DNA of 64,000 bases from assembly GCF_001751245.1 (NCBI RefSeq), contig NZ_LJGU01000114.1, positions 156,244-220,243 on the forward strand. Reading direction: 5' to 3'. Of this stretch, positions 24,602-33,811 are shown one piece after another (position 1 is the first letter of the stretch; each line of letters opens with the position of its first letter). This stretch comes from Streptomyces oceani (lineage in GTDB: Bacteria > Actinomycetota > Actinomycetes > Streptomycetales > Streptomycetaceae). Position numbers and translations under genes: made by a program. Below the pieces are notes generated by a model. That model was not told the DNA's origin. It made no database searches and saw only the letters and a list, made by a program, of their open reading frames with translations.

Positions 24602-25840
24602 GTGCGGCGGGACGGGACGGAGTCGGACCCCGACGCGCGCTGGCTCGCCCTCGGGCTGCACTCGGCCTTCGTGCTGCTGCTGGGCGGCGCGGTCGCCCGC
24701 CTGCTGACCCACGAACCGTACGAGGGAGCCCGCACGTGGTGGGTCCTCGCGCTGTTCCTCAGCTTCGGACTCCTCTACCTCGTGGGGCAGTTGTGGGCCG
24801 CGCCGCCCGGGGCGGGAGAGCGTCCCACCGCACGCCACCTGTGGTGGCTCGGCACGGTCCTCGCCCTCTGGATGGTGCTGCTCGCCGTCGAGCCGAGCGC
24901 CACCTGGTGCGCCATGCCGCTGCTGTTCACCGGGCTGCACCGGCTGCCGGTACGGCTCGCGGTGCCGCTCGCGGGGCTGCTGGTCGTCCTGGTGGTGGTC
25001 TCCGAAGTACGCATCGCGACGGAGGGGTTCAACCCGAACCTGGTGATCGCGCCGATCGGGCTCGGCACGGTGGCCACGGCCGTCCTCGTGCACAGTCGCC
25101 GGCAGACCGAGCGACAACGCCGCCTCGTCGCCGATCTGGTACGCACCCGCGGCGAGTTGGCGGCTTCCGAACGACACGCGGGCGTCCTCGCCGAGCGTGA
25201 GCGGCTCTCCACCGAGATCCACGATCTGCTCGCCCAGAGCCTCTCCAGCCAGCAGATGCTCCTTCAGGCCGCGCGACGCCACCGACGGGAGGCACCGCAG
25301 ACCGCGCACACCTACGTCGACGAAGCCGCCGCCTCGGCGGAACGCGCGCTCACCGAGGTCCGGCGGTTCGTCCGGGACCTCACCCCGCTCGACCTCGCCG
25401 AGGACTCCCTCGTGCAGGCGCTTCGGAACCTCGCCGCATCCGAGGGCGGGCGGCGCCCGTTGGTGGAGTTCCGGCTCGACGCCGAACACGGCGGCCCGCG
25501 TACGCTGCCGGACCCCGTCGAGACGGCGTTGCTGCGCGTGGCCCAACAGGCGCTGGCCAACGCCCGCGAACACGCCCAGGCGACGCGCGTCGTCATCACC
25601 CTTACCTGTCTGGAGGACGGCAGCACCGTGGACATCGCCGACGACGGACGCGGCTTCGACACCCGGCAGCCGTCGTCCCGTAACAGGCCGGCGGGTCGCG
25701 GGCAGGGCCTCACCGGCATGCGGAGACGTGCCCGGAAGGTCGGCGGGACGCTCACCGTCGAGACGGCCCCGGGCGCGGGAACCGTGGTGACGGTGTCCGT
25801 CCCCGCGGCCGTCCGAGCCGCCGAAGAGCGGGCGTCGTGA
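24602..25840 (+). CDS. NarL/DesK-type sensor histidine kinase
   Basis: A 412-residue membrane kinase. The N-terminal 150 residues contain about five or six hydrophobic helices without a large extracellular domain, so it may sense a membrane or intramembrane signal. Then a coiled linker and a HisKA_3 domain with the phospho-acceptor His in LSTEIHDLLAQSLSSQQ. The HATPase_c domain shows the N box ALANAREHAQA, G1 DIADDGRGFD and G2 GQGLTGMRRRARKVGG. The start GTG at 24602 is preferred over GTG 24581 because GGGAGGGAG lies just before it. Its stop overlaps the response regulator start (GTGA). Confidence 0.92.
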   Translation: MRRDGTESDPDARWLALGLHSAFVLLLGGAVARLLTHEPYEGARTWWVLALFLSFGLLYLVGQLWAAPPGAGERPTARHLWWLGTVLALWMVLLAVEPSATWCAMPLLFTGLHRLPVRLAVPLAGLLVVLVVVSEVRIATEGFNPNLVIAPIGLGTVATAVLVHSRRQTERQRRLVADLVRTRGELAASERHAGVLAERERLSTEIHDLLAQSLSSQQMLLQAARRHRREAPQTAHTYVDEAAASAERALTEVRRFVRDLTPLDLAEDSLVQALRNLAASEGGRRPLVEFRLDAEHGGPRTLPDPVETALLRVAQQALANAREHAQATRVVITLTCLEDGSTVDIADDGRGFDTRQPSSRNRPAGRGQGLTGMRRRARKVGGTLTVETAPGAGTVVTVSVPAAVRAAEERAS

Positions 25841-26511
25841 CCTCCTCTGTCGTCCGGGTGCTGCTCTGCGACGACCACGCCGTCATCCGGGCCGGGCTGC
25901 GTGCCCTGCTCTCCAGCACCGAGGGGATCGACGTCGTCGGGGAGGCGGCGAGCGGCGAGGAGTCGCTGACCATGGCGGCGGCGCTGCGGCCGGACGTGGT
26001 GCTGATGGACCTGCAATTGGGGCCGGGCATGGACGGCGTCGCGGCCACCCGCGCGCTGACCGGCGGCCAGACGGACCCGGCCGCGGCCTCGGCCTCGGCC
26101 TCAGTCGCGGAGGACGGCCCGGCGGTGCTGGTCCTGACCATGTTCGACACCGACGCGGACATCGCCCGGGCCGTGGAGGCGGGAGCGACCGGCTACCTCC
26201 TCAAGGCCGAGCAGCCGGAACGGCTCTTCGCCGCAATCCAGGACGCGGCGGCCGGCCGCACCGCCCTCTCGGGCTCGATCGCGGACCGCGTCCTCTCCCG
26301 ACTGCGCTCCCCCGCCCCCGCGTTGACCGCCCGAGAACGCGACATCCTCGCCCGGCTCGGCGAGGGCCTCGGCAACCGGGAGATCGCCCGCTCGTTGTTC
26401 CTGAGCGAGGCCACGGTCAAGACGCACCTCGGCCGCATCTACACCAAGCTCGGCGTCCACACCCGGGCCGGGGCGGTGGCGGCCGCCAACCGGGAGCGCC
26501 TGCTGCCGTGA
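25837..26511 (+). CDS. NarL/FixJ-type response regulator (LuxR helix-turn-helix)
   Basis: A 224-residue regulator. The receiver domain has the acidic pair D12-D13 and the phospho-acceptor Asp58 in VVLMDLQLG; the switch residues lie in LVLTMFDTD and the Lys in GYLLKAEQPE. An unusual Ala/Ser-rich insert (about 15 residues, near residue 80) sits between receiver strands. The C-terminal LuxR domain is complete: LTARERDILARLGEGL, SEATVKTHLGRIYTKLGV. It pairs with the kinase just upstream (4-nt overlap). Its targets cannot be read here. Confidence 0.94.
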   Translation: MTSSVVRVLLCDDHAVIRAGLRALLSSTEGIDVVGEAASGEESLTMAAALRPDVVLMDLQLGPGMDGVAATRALTGGQTDPAAASASASVAEDGPAVLVLTMFDTDADIARAVEAGATGYLLKAEQPERLFAAIQDAAAGRTALSGSIADRVLSRLRSPAPALTARERDILARLGEGLGNREIARSLFLSEATVKTHLGRIYTKLGVHTRAGAVAAANRERLLP

Positions 26512-26735
26512 GGCGGCGCCGCCGGGACGCCGCCATCAGACGGAGGAGCCCGGCGGGAGGTACTGGTAGCTGCTCTGGGAGGACCGCGCGCGGGCACGGA
26601 CCGCTGGCCCGAACCACCTCCGACAGTGGCACCATGGCCGAGCGACGTCCCACCATCGCGCCACGATGAGTGATCACGTCGCGACAGATCGCTCACCGGC
26701 GGCAGCCGGTCTCCCCGTCGTGAGAAGGGACTGTG

Positions 26736-27617
26736 ATGGGCCGGGTCACCGAACGCCGCCGCGTCGTGCGCATCCGGGACGGCGCCGTGTCCGAGCGCCC
26801 GGACACGCTGGCCGGCGAGGAACCGCTGGAGATCCGGCTGAACGGCCGACCGCTCGCCATCACCATGCGTACGCCCGGTGAGGACTTCGCACTCGCCGTG
26901 GGCTTCCTGGTCAGCGAGGGGGTGCTGGCCAAGGCCAGCGACGTGACCAGCATCGCGTACTGCGCGGGGACGGGCGAGGACGGCTCGAACACGTACAACA
27001 TCGTCGACGTACGGCTCGCCCCCGAGGTCCCCGAACCGGACATCAGCCTGGAGCGCAGCGTCTACACCACCTCGTCCTGCGGCCTCTGCGGCAAGACGAG
27101 CCTGGACGCCGTCCGCACGCGCACCCGCTGGCCGCTCCCGGAGGACGGCCCGACGACCCCCTCGCTCGACCCCTCGGTGCTGGCCCTGCTGCCGGACCGG
27201 CTCCGCGCGGCACAACGGGTCTTCGACCGTACGGGCGGCCTGCACGCGGCGGCGCTGTTCACCCCGGACGGTGAGATGCTCGGCGTCCGCGAGGACGTCG
27301 GCCGGCACAACGCCGTCGACAAGCTGGTCGGGCACGCGCTACGCGAGGGCCAGTTGCCACACACCGACGCCCTGCTGATGGTGTCCGGGCGGGCCTCCTT
27401 CGAGCTGGTGCAGAAGGCCGTGATGGCCGGGATACCAGCGCTGGCGGCGGTCTCGGCGCCCTCCTCCCTCGCGGTGGACCTGGCGGCCGAGACCGGTATG
27501 ACGCTGGTCGGCTTCCTGCGTGGCAGCTCGATGAACGTGTACGCCGGCGCGCGCCGGCTCACCGGGATCGCGGAGCCCGCGGAGACCGCCGAGAGCACGG
27601 CCGCCGCGGATCGTTGA
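26736..27617 (+). CDS. fdhD: Formate dehydrogenase accessory sulfurtransferase FdhD
   Basis: A 293-residue cytosolic protein. FdhD passes sulfur to the molybdenum cofactor of formate dehydrogenases. The catalytic Cys pair is in SSCGLCGKTS (Cys115 and Cys118). Other family blocks: LAGEEPLEIRLNGRPLAITM, PGEDFALAVGFLVSEG, VFDRTGGLHAAALF, REDVGRHNAVDKLVG, VSGRASFELVQKAV. The start is ATG at 26736, one codon after a GTG at 26733. Stands alone; the only molybdoenzyme in the window is at 43674, which belongs to another family and would not need FdhD. Confidence 0.95.
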   Translation: MGRVTERRRVVRIRDGAVSERPDTLAGEEPLEIRLNGRPLAITMRTPGEDFALAVGFLVSEGVLAKASDVTSIAYCAGTGEDGSNTYNIVDVRLAPEVPEPDISLERSVYTTSSCGLCGKTSLDAVRTRTRWPLPEDGPTTPSLDPSVLALLPDRLRAAQRVFDRTGGLHAAALFTPDGEMLGVREDVGRHNAVDKLVGHALREGQLPHTDALLMVSGRASFELVQKAVMAGIPALAAVSAPSSLAVDLAAETGMTLVGFLRGSSMNVYAGARRLTGIAEPAETAESTAAADR

Positions 27618-27639
27618 GGCCATCCCGTCGGCACTGTGG

Positions 27640-27669
27640 GGGCCGCTCTGTCCCATGGGCCCGGCCCCT
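27640..27669. terminator. weak hairpin between fdhD and sulfotransferase genes
   Basis: GGGGCCG (27640-27646) pairs with CGGCCCC (27663-27669) around a 16-nt loop, at the end of two convergent genes and touching the sulfotransferase stop. Confidence 0.35.
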
Positions 27670-28589
27670 CAGTCCGCCTCCGCCGCGGCCACCTCGTCGT
27701 CGTATCCCCAGCTCTCCGCGATACGCGCCAGCCTCGGCGGCAGCGGCCCCCCGGCCTCACGCTTCCGAGCGGGTTGGATCCGGCCGGACTTGATCTTGTT
27801 GCTCCAGTCCCCGATGTGCGGGCGGAACGCACCGTGGTCCTGCTGTCCGTAGTCGAGCATCGTCGGGTCCCAGTCCACACCCAGGTAATGGCAGATCGCG
27901 CGGGTCTCCCGCTCCGGGTTCGCGGTCAGCTCCTCGTAGCGCACGGTGTGCCCCGTGAGCGTCTGCCGGGCCTCCTCCAGACGCTCGCAGTACTTCAGCA
28001 CCTCGGCGTGGATCTGCCCCGGGTCCGGGTCCCGGCGACGGTTGACCAGCGAGCTGACGACGGCGGCGGGGTGCCGCAGCAGGAAGAGGTAGCGCGCCTG
28101 CGGCCAGGCACGCCGCAGCCGGGGCCAGATCAGGGTGTTCGGCGGGGTCTTGTCGACGATGATCCGCTTGCCGCTGCGCTCCAGCTCCAGATGCATCACG
28201 CGGTCCCACAGCAGATGCTCCAGCTCGTCCTTGTCCAGCTCGAGTTCGCGCATCGCGCCCGGCGTGAAGTCCCGCCCCAGGCGTACGTGCACGGTGCGCA
28301 GGTGCATCTCGTGCGGGGCGCGGATCGCCGGGTGGCTGTTGAGCAGCACCCGCAGCAGGGTGGAGCCGGAACGCACGGGGGAGAGCAGGAACACCGGCGA
28401 CTCGACCAGCCGGGTCGCGAGCGGGGCGACGTACTCCGGCGTGGCCGCGTCCTCGGCCGCCGCGGCCACCCCCACCGGGGCGCCGGTACCGGCGTACGTC
28501 GTGCCGGCCGGGGGGCGCAACGCCTCGGCGATCAGCCGGCCTCTGCGGCGCAGGCCCTTGCTCACGGTCTGGGTACGCGGGTCCGGCAT
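27669..28589 (-). CDS. Sulfotransferase family protein
   Basis: A 306-residue PAPS-type sulfotransferase (PF13469-like). The 5'-phosphosulfate loop is VFLLSPVRSGSTLLRVLLNS (about residues 65-85); the 3'-phosphate region is ARYLFLLRHPAAVVSSLVNR. Downstream blocks VRYEELTANPERETRAICHYLG and a basic C-terminus (SGRIQPARKREAG) fit the family. It moves sulfate from PAPS to an unknown acceptor. The start is ATG at 28589 with GAGGG upstream; longer frames upstream run through repeats and are not used. Orphan gene; a role with the acyl-CoA ligase on the other side is possible but unsupported. Confidence 0.85.
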   Translation of the reverse strand: MPDPRTQTVSKGLRRRGRLIAEALRPPAGTTYAGTGAPVGVAAAAEDAATPEYVAPLATRLVESPVFLLSPVRSGSTLLRVLLNSHPAIRAPHEMHLRTVHVRLGRDFTPGAMRELELDKDELEHLLWDRVMHLELERSGKRIIVDKTPPNTLIWPRLRRAWPQARYLFLLRHPAAVVSSLVNRRRDPDPGQIHAEVLKYCERLEEARQTLTGHTVRYEELTANPERETRAICHYLGVDWDPTMLDYGQQDHGAFRPHIGDWSNKIKSGRIQPARKREAGGPLPPRLARIAESWGYDDEVAAAEAD

Positions 28590-29129
28590 CGGGCGCCCTC
28601 TCGGTCTCGCGGTCTCGCGGTGTGGTGGACGGGCGTACGGCAGGGTGTCCGTCGGCACCGGGCCCCCGGTTCCCCGTCCGTACGAGTCGCCGCGTCCGAC
28701 GCTGCCCGGCGACAGTGACCACACCACCGGAGCGGACCGAACGGCAGGTGTCCGGCAGGCGGCGCGGGGGTTTCCCCGGGTGGTCCGTCCGGTCGTCGCC
28801 CCGCTCGCGAAACCCGCGGTGCCCGTTGGCGACCGCTGGGACCGCCGGAACCGCTGGGACCGCCGGGAGCCGCCGGGAGCCGCCGGGAGCCGCCGGGAGC
28901 CGCCGATGGACGATGCTTTCCAGCCATCGCCCGCCCCGGGGTCCGCCGTCCCGGTCACGCCAGGGCAGCGTAGGTTTCGTGGAGATCCCGGAAGCGTGCT
29001 GCAACAAAACCCCCGCTCACTTCCCGAAGTGTCCACAATGACCAGCGGAGCCGCCTCGGCCCCTCTCCCGCCCACGGGCCGGATTAGATACGGTCACGAC
29101 GCTGTATCCAGCGTGGAGAGGCAGGACCA
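28590..29129. other. 540-nt divergent region between sulfotransferase and acyl-CoA ligase genes
   Basis: No gene visible. It holds a run of 10-bp repeats (28861-28905) and, near 29080-29110, an AT-richer stretch (GGATTAGATACGG) that may be part of the ligase promoter. Nothing else stands out. Confidence 0.5.
28861..28905. repeat. 10-bp tandem repeat, four to five units
   Basis: CGCCGGGAGC occurs four times in a row from 28861 and is followed by a partial unit; diverged units (CGCTGGGACC, CGCCGGAACC) precede it from about 28837. Probably replication slippage. Confidence 0.8.
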
Positions 29130-30956
29130 TTGCAGGAGTTCACCGTCCCCGCCGCGGCGACGGCACCTCAGGTGGGCGGACTGGCGGACGTCGTCTTCGA
29201 ACACGCCGCCACGGACCCGGACCGGGTCGCGCTGGCACGTAAGGACGCCGCGGGCCAGTGGCGTGATATCAGCGCCGCGGACTTCCGCGACGAGGTCCTG
29301 GCGCTGGCGAAGGGCCTGCTCGCCGAGGGCGTGCGGTTCGGCGACCGGGTCGCGATCATGTCCCGTACACGCTACGAGTGGACTCTGTTCGACTTCGCGC
29401 TCTGGTCCGTCGGCGCGCAGTCCGTACCGCTGTATCCGACCTCCTCAGCCGAGCAGGTCCTCTGGATGCTGCACGACGCCGGGGTCAGCGCGGCCGTCGT
29501 CGAGCACGAGGACCACGCCATGACCGTCGGCTCGGTCATCGACCGGCTCCCGCTCCTGAAGCGCCTTTGGCAACTGGACGCGGACGCCGAGGAAGAACTG
29601 CGGCGCGCGGGCGCGCACCTCGCCGACGACGTCGTGCACCGACACCGACTGGCCCTCACTCCGGACACCGTCGCCACGGTCATCTACACCTCCGGTACGA
29701 CCGGCCGCCCGAAGGGCTGCGTCCTCACCCACGCCAACTTCATGGCGGAGACGGACAACATCGTCGCGCGCTACGAGCCGGTCTTCCATGCCAAGCCCGG
29801 CGACCAGCCCTCCACGCTGCTCTTCCTCCCCCTCGCGCACGTCTTCGGCAGGATGGTGGAGGTCGCGATGCTGCGCGGCCGGGTCACGATCGGCCACCAG
29901 CCGCAGCTCAACGCCGCGGTACTGCTGCCCGACCTGGCCTCCTTCCGCCCCAGCTTCATCCTGGCGGTGCCGTACATCTTCGAGCGGGTCTTCGCCGCCG
30001 CGCGCCGCAAAGCGGAGACGGAAGGCCGGCTCGGCCCGTTCGACAAGGCCGTCGAGACCGCGACGCGGTACGCGGAGGCGGCGGAGCACAAGGCGTTCGG
30101 CACCGGTCCCGGCCCCGGGGCGGCGCTTCGAGTGCAGCACCAGGTGTACGACCGGCTGGTGTACTCCAAGTTGCGGGCGGCGCTCGGCGGCCGATGCCGG
30201 CACGCGGTGTCCGGCGGCAGCGCCATGGAGCGCTGGCTGGGCCTCTTCTTCGACGGGGCCGGCATGCGGATCTTCGAGGGTTACGGGCTGACCGAGGCGA
30301 CCGCGGCGGCCACCGCCAATCCGCCGGAACAGACCCGGTTCGGCACCGTTGGCCGCCCCATCCCGGGCACGACGGTGCGGGTGGCCGAGGACGGCGAGGT
30401 GTGGCTGCGGGGCGGCCAGATCTTCCAGGGCTACCTCAACAGCCCCCAGGCCACCGACGAGACACTGCGGGACGGCTGGCTCACCACCGGCGACCTCGGC
30501 GTACTGGACGAGGACGGATACCTGACGATCACCGGGCGCAAGAAGGAGATCCTGGTGACGTCCAGCGGGAAGACCGTCGCTCCGGGCGCGCTGGAGGATC
30601 GCGTACGGGCGCATCCGCTGGTGTCCCAGTGTCTCGTGGTGGGCGACGACCGCCCGTACGTGGCCGCGCTCGTCACCCTGGACCCGGAGGCCGTCTCGCA
30701 CTGGTTGACGATGCGGGCGAAGCCCGAACTCGCGGTGGGCGAACTGGTCAGTGACCCGGACCTGGAGACGGAGATACGGCGCGCGGTGGTGGCGGCCAAC
30801 ACGCATGTCTCACAGGCGGAGTCCGTCCGGACCTTCCGGATACTGGCCGCCCAGTTCACCGAGGAGCACGGCCTGCTGACGCCCTCGCTGAAGCTGAAAC
30901 GCAGGGCGATCGAGGAGGCGTACGCGACCGAGATCGAGGCGTTGTACCAGCAGTGA
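29130..30956 (+). CDS. Long-chain fatty acid-CoA ligase (FadD15-like AMP-forming synthetase)
   Basis: A 608-residue cytosolic or peripheral enzyme that activates fatty acids with ATP and CoA. Adenylation motifs: ATVIYTSGTTGRPKG (about residues 182-196), GYGLTEATAA, GDLGVLDEDGYLTITGRKKE, and a C-terminal subdomain with SLKLKRRAIEEAY. The long insert after PLAHVFGRMVEVAML with a helical EFRVFAAARRK-like region (IFERVFAAARRKAET) is typical of the long-chain FACS group. The start is TTG at 29130, preceded by GGAGAGGCAGGA. Single gene with its own promoter; aldo/keto reductase follows 105 nt later. Confidence 0.92.
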   Translation: MQEFTVPAAATAPQVGGLADVVFEHAATDPDRVALARKDAAGQWRDISAADFRDEVLALAKGLLAEGVRFGDRVAIMSRTRYEWTLFDFALWSVGAQSVPLYPTSSAEQVLWMLHDAGVSAAVVEHEDHAMTVGSVIDRLPLLKRLWQLDADAEEELRRAGAHLADDVVHRHRLALTPDTVATVIYTSGTTGRPKGCVLTHANFMAETDNIVARYEPVFHAKPGDQPSTLLFLPLAHVFGRMVEVAMLRGRVTIGHQPQLNAAVLLPDLASFRPSFILAVPYIFERVFAAARRKAETEGRLGPFDKAVETATRYAEAAEHKAFGTGPGPGAALRVQHQVYDRLVYSKLRAALGGRCRHAVSGGSAMERWLGLFFDGAGMRIFEGYGLTEATAAATANPPEQTRFGTVGRPIPGTTVRVAEDGEVWLRGGQIFQGYLNSPQATDETLRDGWLTTGDLGVLDEDGYLTITGRKKEILVTSSGKTVAPGALEDRVRAHPLVSQCLVVGDDRPYVAALVTLDPEAVSHWLTMRAKPELAVGELVSDPDLETEIRRAVVAANTHVSQAESVRTFRILAAQFTEEHGLLTPSLKLKRRAIEEAYATEIEALYQQ

Positions 30957-31061
30957 CCTGGGGCGGAGGCACGGTGGCGGTCCGTGGCGGGAATGTTCCG
31001 GGCGCCCCGAGCGTTGTTCGTGCGTACCCAGAAGAGCCAAGCACGTAAGGACCGATTGCCA

Positions 31062-31898
31062 GTGAGCAGCGTCCCCACCCTCACCCTCAACAACGGCGTC
31101 GCCATGCCGCAGCTCGGCTTCGGTGTCTGGCAGGTGCCGGACGACGAGGCGGAACGCGCCGTGGGCAGCGCGCTTGAGGCCGGCTACCGCAGCATCGACA
31201 CGGCCACGGTCTACGAGAACGAGCGCGGCACCGGCCGTGCCCTCGGTACGGCCGGGATTCCCCGCGAGGAACTCTTCATCACGACCAAGCTCTGGAACAG
31301 CGATCAGGGGCACGACACCGCGCTGGCCGCCGTGGACGCCTCCTTGGAGCGGCTCGGCCTGGACTACGTCGACCTCTACCTCATCCACTGGCCGATGCCG
31401 GCGGTCGACACGTACACCCAGACCTGGAAGGCGTTCGAGAAGATCCTCGCCGACGGCCGTGCCCGGGCGATCGGCGTCTCCAACTTCCATCCCGCGCACC
31501 TCCAGCGGCTGTTGGACGAGCACGGCATCGTGCCGGCGGTGAACCAGATCGAGCTGCACCCCCGGCTCCAGCAGAGTATCCCGCGCGCGTACCACGCCGA
31601 CCACGGCATCGTCACCGAGGCGTGGTCACCGCTCGGCCAGGGCAAGGACCTGCTCGACGACCCGCAGTTGGGCACCCTCGCCCAGAAGCACGGCAAGACC
31701 GTCGCCCAGGTCGTGCTGCGCTGGCACCTGCAGATCGGAAACGTCGCGATTCCCAAGTCCGTGACACCCTCGCGGATTCGGGAGAACCTCGACGTCTTCG
31801 ACTTCGAGCTGGACGCCGCCGACCTGGCGACCATCGGCGGGCTCAACACCGACACCCGGCTGGGCGCCGACCCGGAGACGATGAACTTCCTCGGCTGA
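31062..31898 (+). CDS. Aldo/keto reductase
   Basis: A 278-residue NADPH-dependent reductase of the AKR5 type. The catalytic tetrad is visible: Asp46, Tyr51, Lys76 and His109 (SIDTATVYENE, TTKLW, YLIHWP). Cofactor-binding parts are VNQIELHPRLQ, TEAWSPLGQG and NVAIPKSVTPSRIRENLDVFDF. The start GTG at 31062 gives the usual family length; an in-frame TTG at 31056 is closer to AAGGA and is the alternative. Reduces aldehydes or ketones, perhaps 2,5-diketo-gluconate-like sugars or methylglyoxal. A strong terminator follows. Confidence 0.93.
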   Translation: MSSVPTLTLNNGVAMPQLGFGVWQVPDDEAERAVGSALEAGYRSIDTATVYENERGTGRALGTAGIPREELFITTKLWNSDQGHDTALAAVDASLERLGLDYVDLYLIHWPMPAVDTYTQTWKAFEKILADGRARAIGVSNFHPAHLQRLLDEHGIVPAVNQIELHPRLQQSIPRAYHADHGIVTEAWSPLGQGKDLLDDPQLGTLAQKHGKTVAQVVLRWHLQIGNVAIPKSVTPSRIRENLDVFDFELDAADLATIGGLNTDTRLGADPETMNFLG

Positions 31899-31900
31899 CC

Positions 31901-31953
31901 CACGGGCCGCCTACGCGCCGGTCCCCGGCCGGGGGCCGGCGCGTACGCCCGTG
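31901..31953. terminator. long GC hairpin between convergent genes
   Basis: Nested pairing: CACGGGC/GCCCGTG outside (31901-31907, 31947-31953), TACGCGCCGG/CCGGCGCGTA (31912-31921, 31936-31945), and CCCCGGCCGGGG at the tip. It ends the aldo/keto reductase gene and the opposing flavoprotein gene. Confidence 0.75.
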
Positions 31954-31964
31954 CACATCGCCAA

Positions 31965-32525
31965 CTACCGCTCTGAGTCCGCCTCCTGGCGAGCGAACAT
32001 GTCCCTCACAGCATCCAGCGCGCGGGCCCAGGGGAATTCAGCCGCCCGCCCCGTCTTCGGCGGATGCGGCTCATATCCGTCCTCACCGAGCAGCACCCGC
32101 ACGCCCTGCACACGCAACGCCTCCACGCTACGGAGCACCGCAGGTTGGGCGGCCTGTGCCTGGTTGAAGAACGGCATCACAGCCACGGGCACCCCCATGT
32201 GCACGGCTTCTGACGGGATTCCCAACGCCACGGTGTCCGCGATTCCCGCCCCCCATTTGTTCAAGCTCGTGCACGACAGCGGCGCCACCAACATGGCGTC
32301 CGCTTTCGGCAGCACATCAGACTGCCACGGCAGCTTGTACTGGGACCGGACTGGATGACCTGTCAGGTCTTCCAACTCACTCATCCGCGGCTCCCACCAC
32401 GTCGCGGCGGAGGGACTGAGAATGGCGCATACATTCCAGCCGCGCCCTTGAGCAAGCCGTACACCCAGGTCCAGGTACTGGGACGGCCCGGCCGCGCAGG
32501 CGATGAGGTAGAGCACTGGGGTCAT
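31965..32525 (-). CDS. Flavoprotein, PPC-decarboxylase family
   Basis: A 186-residue flavoprotein (PF02441) related to phosphopantothenoylcysteine decarboxylase. Typical stretches: VLYLIACAAGPSQYLDLG at the start, CAILSPSAATWW, ADAMLVAPLSCTSLNKWGAGIADT and MPFFNQAQAAQPAV. The catalytic His of true CoA-pathway enzymes is not evident, so it may act in another oxidative decarboxylation or only bind FMN. ATG at 32525 overlaps the stop of the frameshifted XRE regulator gene (ATGA), a gene pair often seen in streptomycetes. Biological role unknown. Confidence 0.78.
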   Translation of the reverse strand: MTPVLYLIACAAGPSQYLDLGVRLAQGRGWNVCAILSPSAATWWEPRMSELEDLTGHPVRSQYKLPWQSDVLPKADAMLVAPLSCTSLNKWGAGIADTVALGIPSEAVHMGVPVAVMPFFNQAQAAQPAVLRSVEALRVQGVRVLLGEDGYEPHPPKTGRAAEFPWARALDAVRDMFARQEADSER

Positions 32526-33713
32526 GCGCGGAGTCCACACCGCCGGGCCAGGCCGGTCAACTCCGGTCCGGGGGCGGACACCAGTTCCGTCAGCTCGCCG
32601 ATGAGCCGGGTAACGGACGGCCGCCGCATCTCTTCGGGCGCGAGCCGCTCAGCCTCCAGCAAGTCCCTGACAGCGTCCTCACGGCTCCGAGTCAAGGCCG
32701 AAGCGCGTGCAGTCGTCACCAAGTGCCGGGCCTGCCGCTCCCGTCCCAACGCGGAAATCGCACCGGTATCAATGCGCTGCGCAGCCTCGATCGCGGACCA
32801 AGCATCATCCAGCCTCAGCAGCACGTCCACCTCGTGCAGTTCCACGTTGGTCGGCCCGAACGAAGTGAAGTCAGCCCCTTCTCCACCCTGCTGCTCTGCC
32901 ACCTGCGTGGCTTCGCCCAAGCTTTCCGTGGCGGCTGCTACGGCCTGCCGCGACCTGCCCTCACCGGTCGCACCAACGGCGGCCACGAGATACAGCATGC
33001 CGAGCGCGGACAGTCCAGCCACACCGGACCGCTCCAGATGGGGCCTGAGGTCAGCGGCGGTGGCCGTGGCGTAGTCGGCGGCGGTGGTGTGCCGCTGCTG
33101 ATGTATGAGGCCGCGGGCAACTCTCCGTGCAGCGGCGGCCATCGCGATCGGATCGCCAGAAGCCTCGGCTGCTCTGAGGGCCCGGTCTGCGGCCAGTACC
33201 GCCGGAGTGCGGGCCAACTCCCCGTACTTGAAGAGCAGGCTGGCAACGAGTTGGTAGGCGCGGGACAGCAAAGCAGAGGCTTCGCCTCTCGATACCGCGG
33301 ATCGGTGTGCGTCTGCCAGGACACCGGGAAGGTCCCGTGCCGCAGCAGCGTAGTGGCACGAAGCCCAAGCCTGACAACAGAACGTGATGCGCCGTCGGAG
33401 TTCGGCGAGGTCAACGATGTTTCCGTCGTGGGCGGAGGCATAGAGAGAGTCGACCAGTGCGGCGACCTCGGTTGGAAGCTTGAAGACGCGGCTGGGTTCG
33501 GGGGTGGTGTCGTCGGCCAGGAGGCGTTCCAGGGGGATTCGGAAGACATCGGCCGCCCTGGAGCACCGAAACCCTGGGATCGCTCTGCCGTTGACCCCCT
33601 TCAAGGTCCTGTACCCAGCGTCGGGACTTGCCCATGAGGCGTCCGAAGCCTTGGGTGAAACCGCGCAACTCTCGCCAATAGGCGATGCGCCGACCGATGC
33701 TCTCAGTGTCCAC
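32522..33713 (-). pseudogene. XRE-type helix-turn-helix regulator with TPR-like C-terminus, frameshifted
   Basis: Translation from GTG at 33713 (GGGAG upstream) gives a normal N-terminus, VDTESIGRRIAYWRELRGFTQ ... WVQDLEGGQRQSDPRVSVL, an XRE helix-turn-helix. The rest of the family pattern, RAADVFRIPLERLLADD and a long alpha-helical repeat domain to the stop at 32522, continues in another frame. The break is at about base 33560: one extra base, or two missing, between the VSVL and RAAD codons. Without a shift the protein would be about 100 residues and end in nonsense. It is either a true pseudogene, a sequencing error, or (less likely) programmed frameshifting. The intact C-terminal frame has no stop, so the damage looks recent. 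Confidence 0.78.
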
Positions 33714-33730
33714 CGCGACTCCCGGAACGA

Positions 33731-33749
33731 AGCACGCACTTTGCGTGCT
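33731..33749. promoter_or_regulatory. 19-bp dyad in divergent gap, candidate operator
   Basis: AGCACGCA (33731-33738) and TGCGTGCT (33742-33749) are perfect inverted repeats with a 3-nt centre. A second small pair GTTG/CAAC (33774-33786) follows. The site lies between the frameshifted XRE gene (minus) and the small gene at 33812 (plus), suitable for autoregulation. Confidence 0.5.
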
Positions 33750-33811
33750 CACCCTAGTCGTACCTCGCTCTATGTTGCGACACAACGGCTTACCGTGACG
33801 AAGGAGCGACC

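Noticed and set aside
27669-31898. Sulfotransferase, acyl-CoA ligase and aldo/keto reductase considered as a natural product cluster
   Set aside because: Genes face different ways, have separate promoters, and no core biosynthetic enzyme is present.
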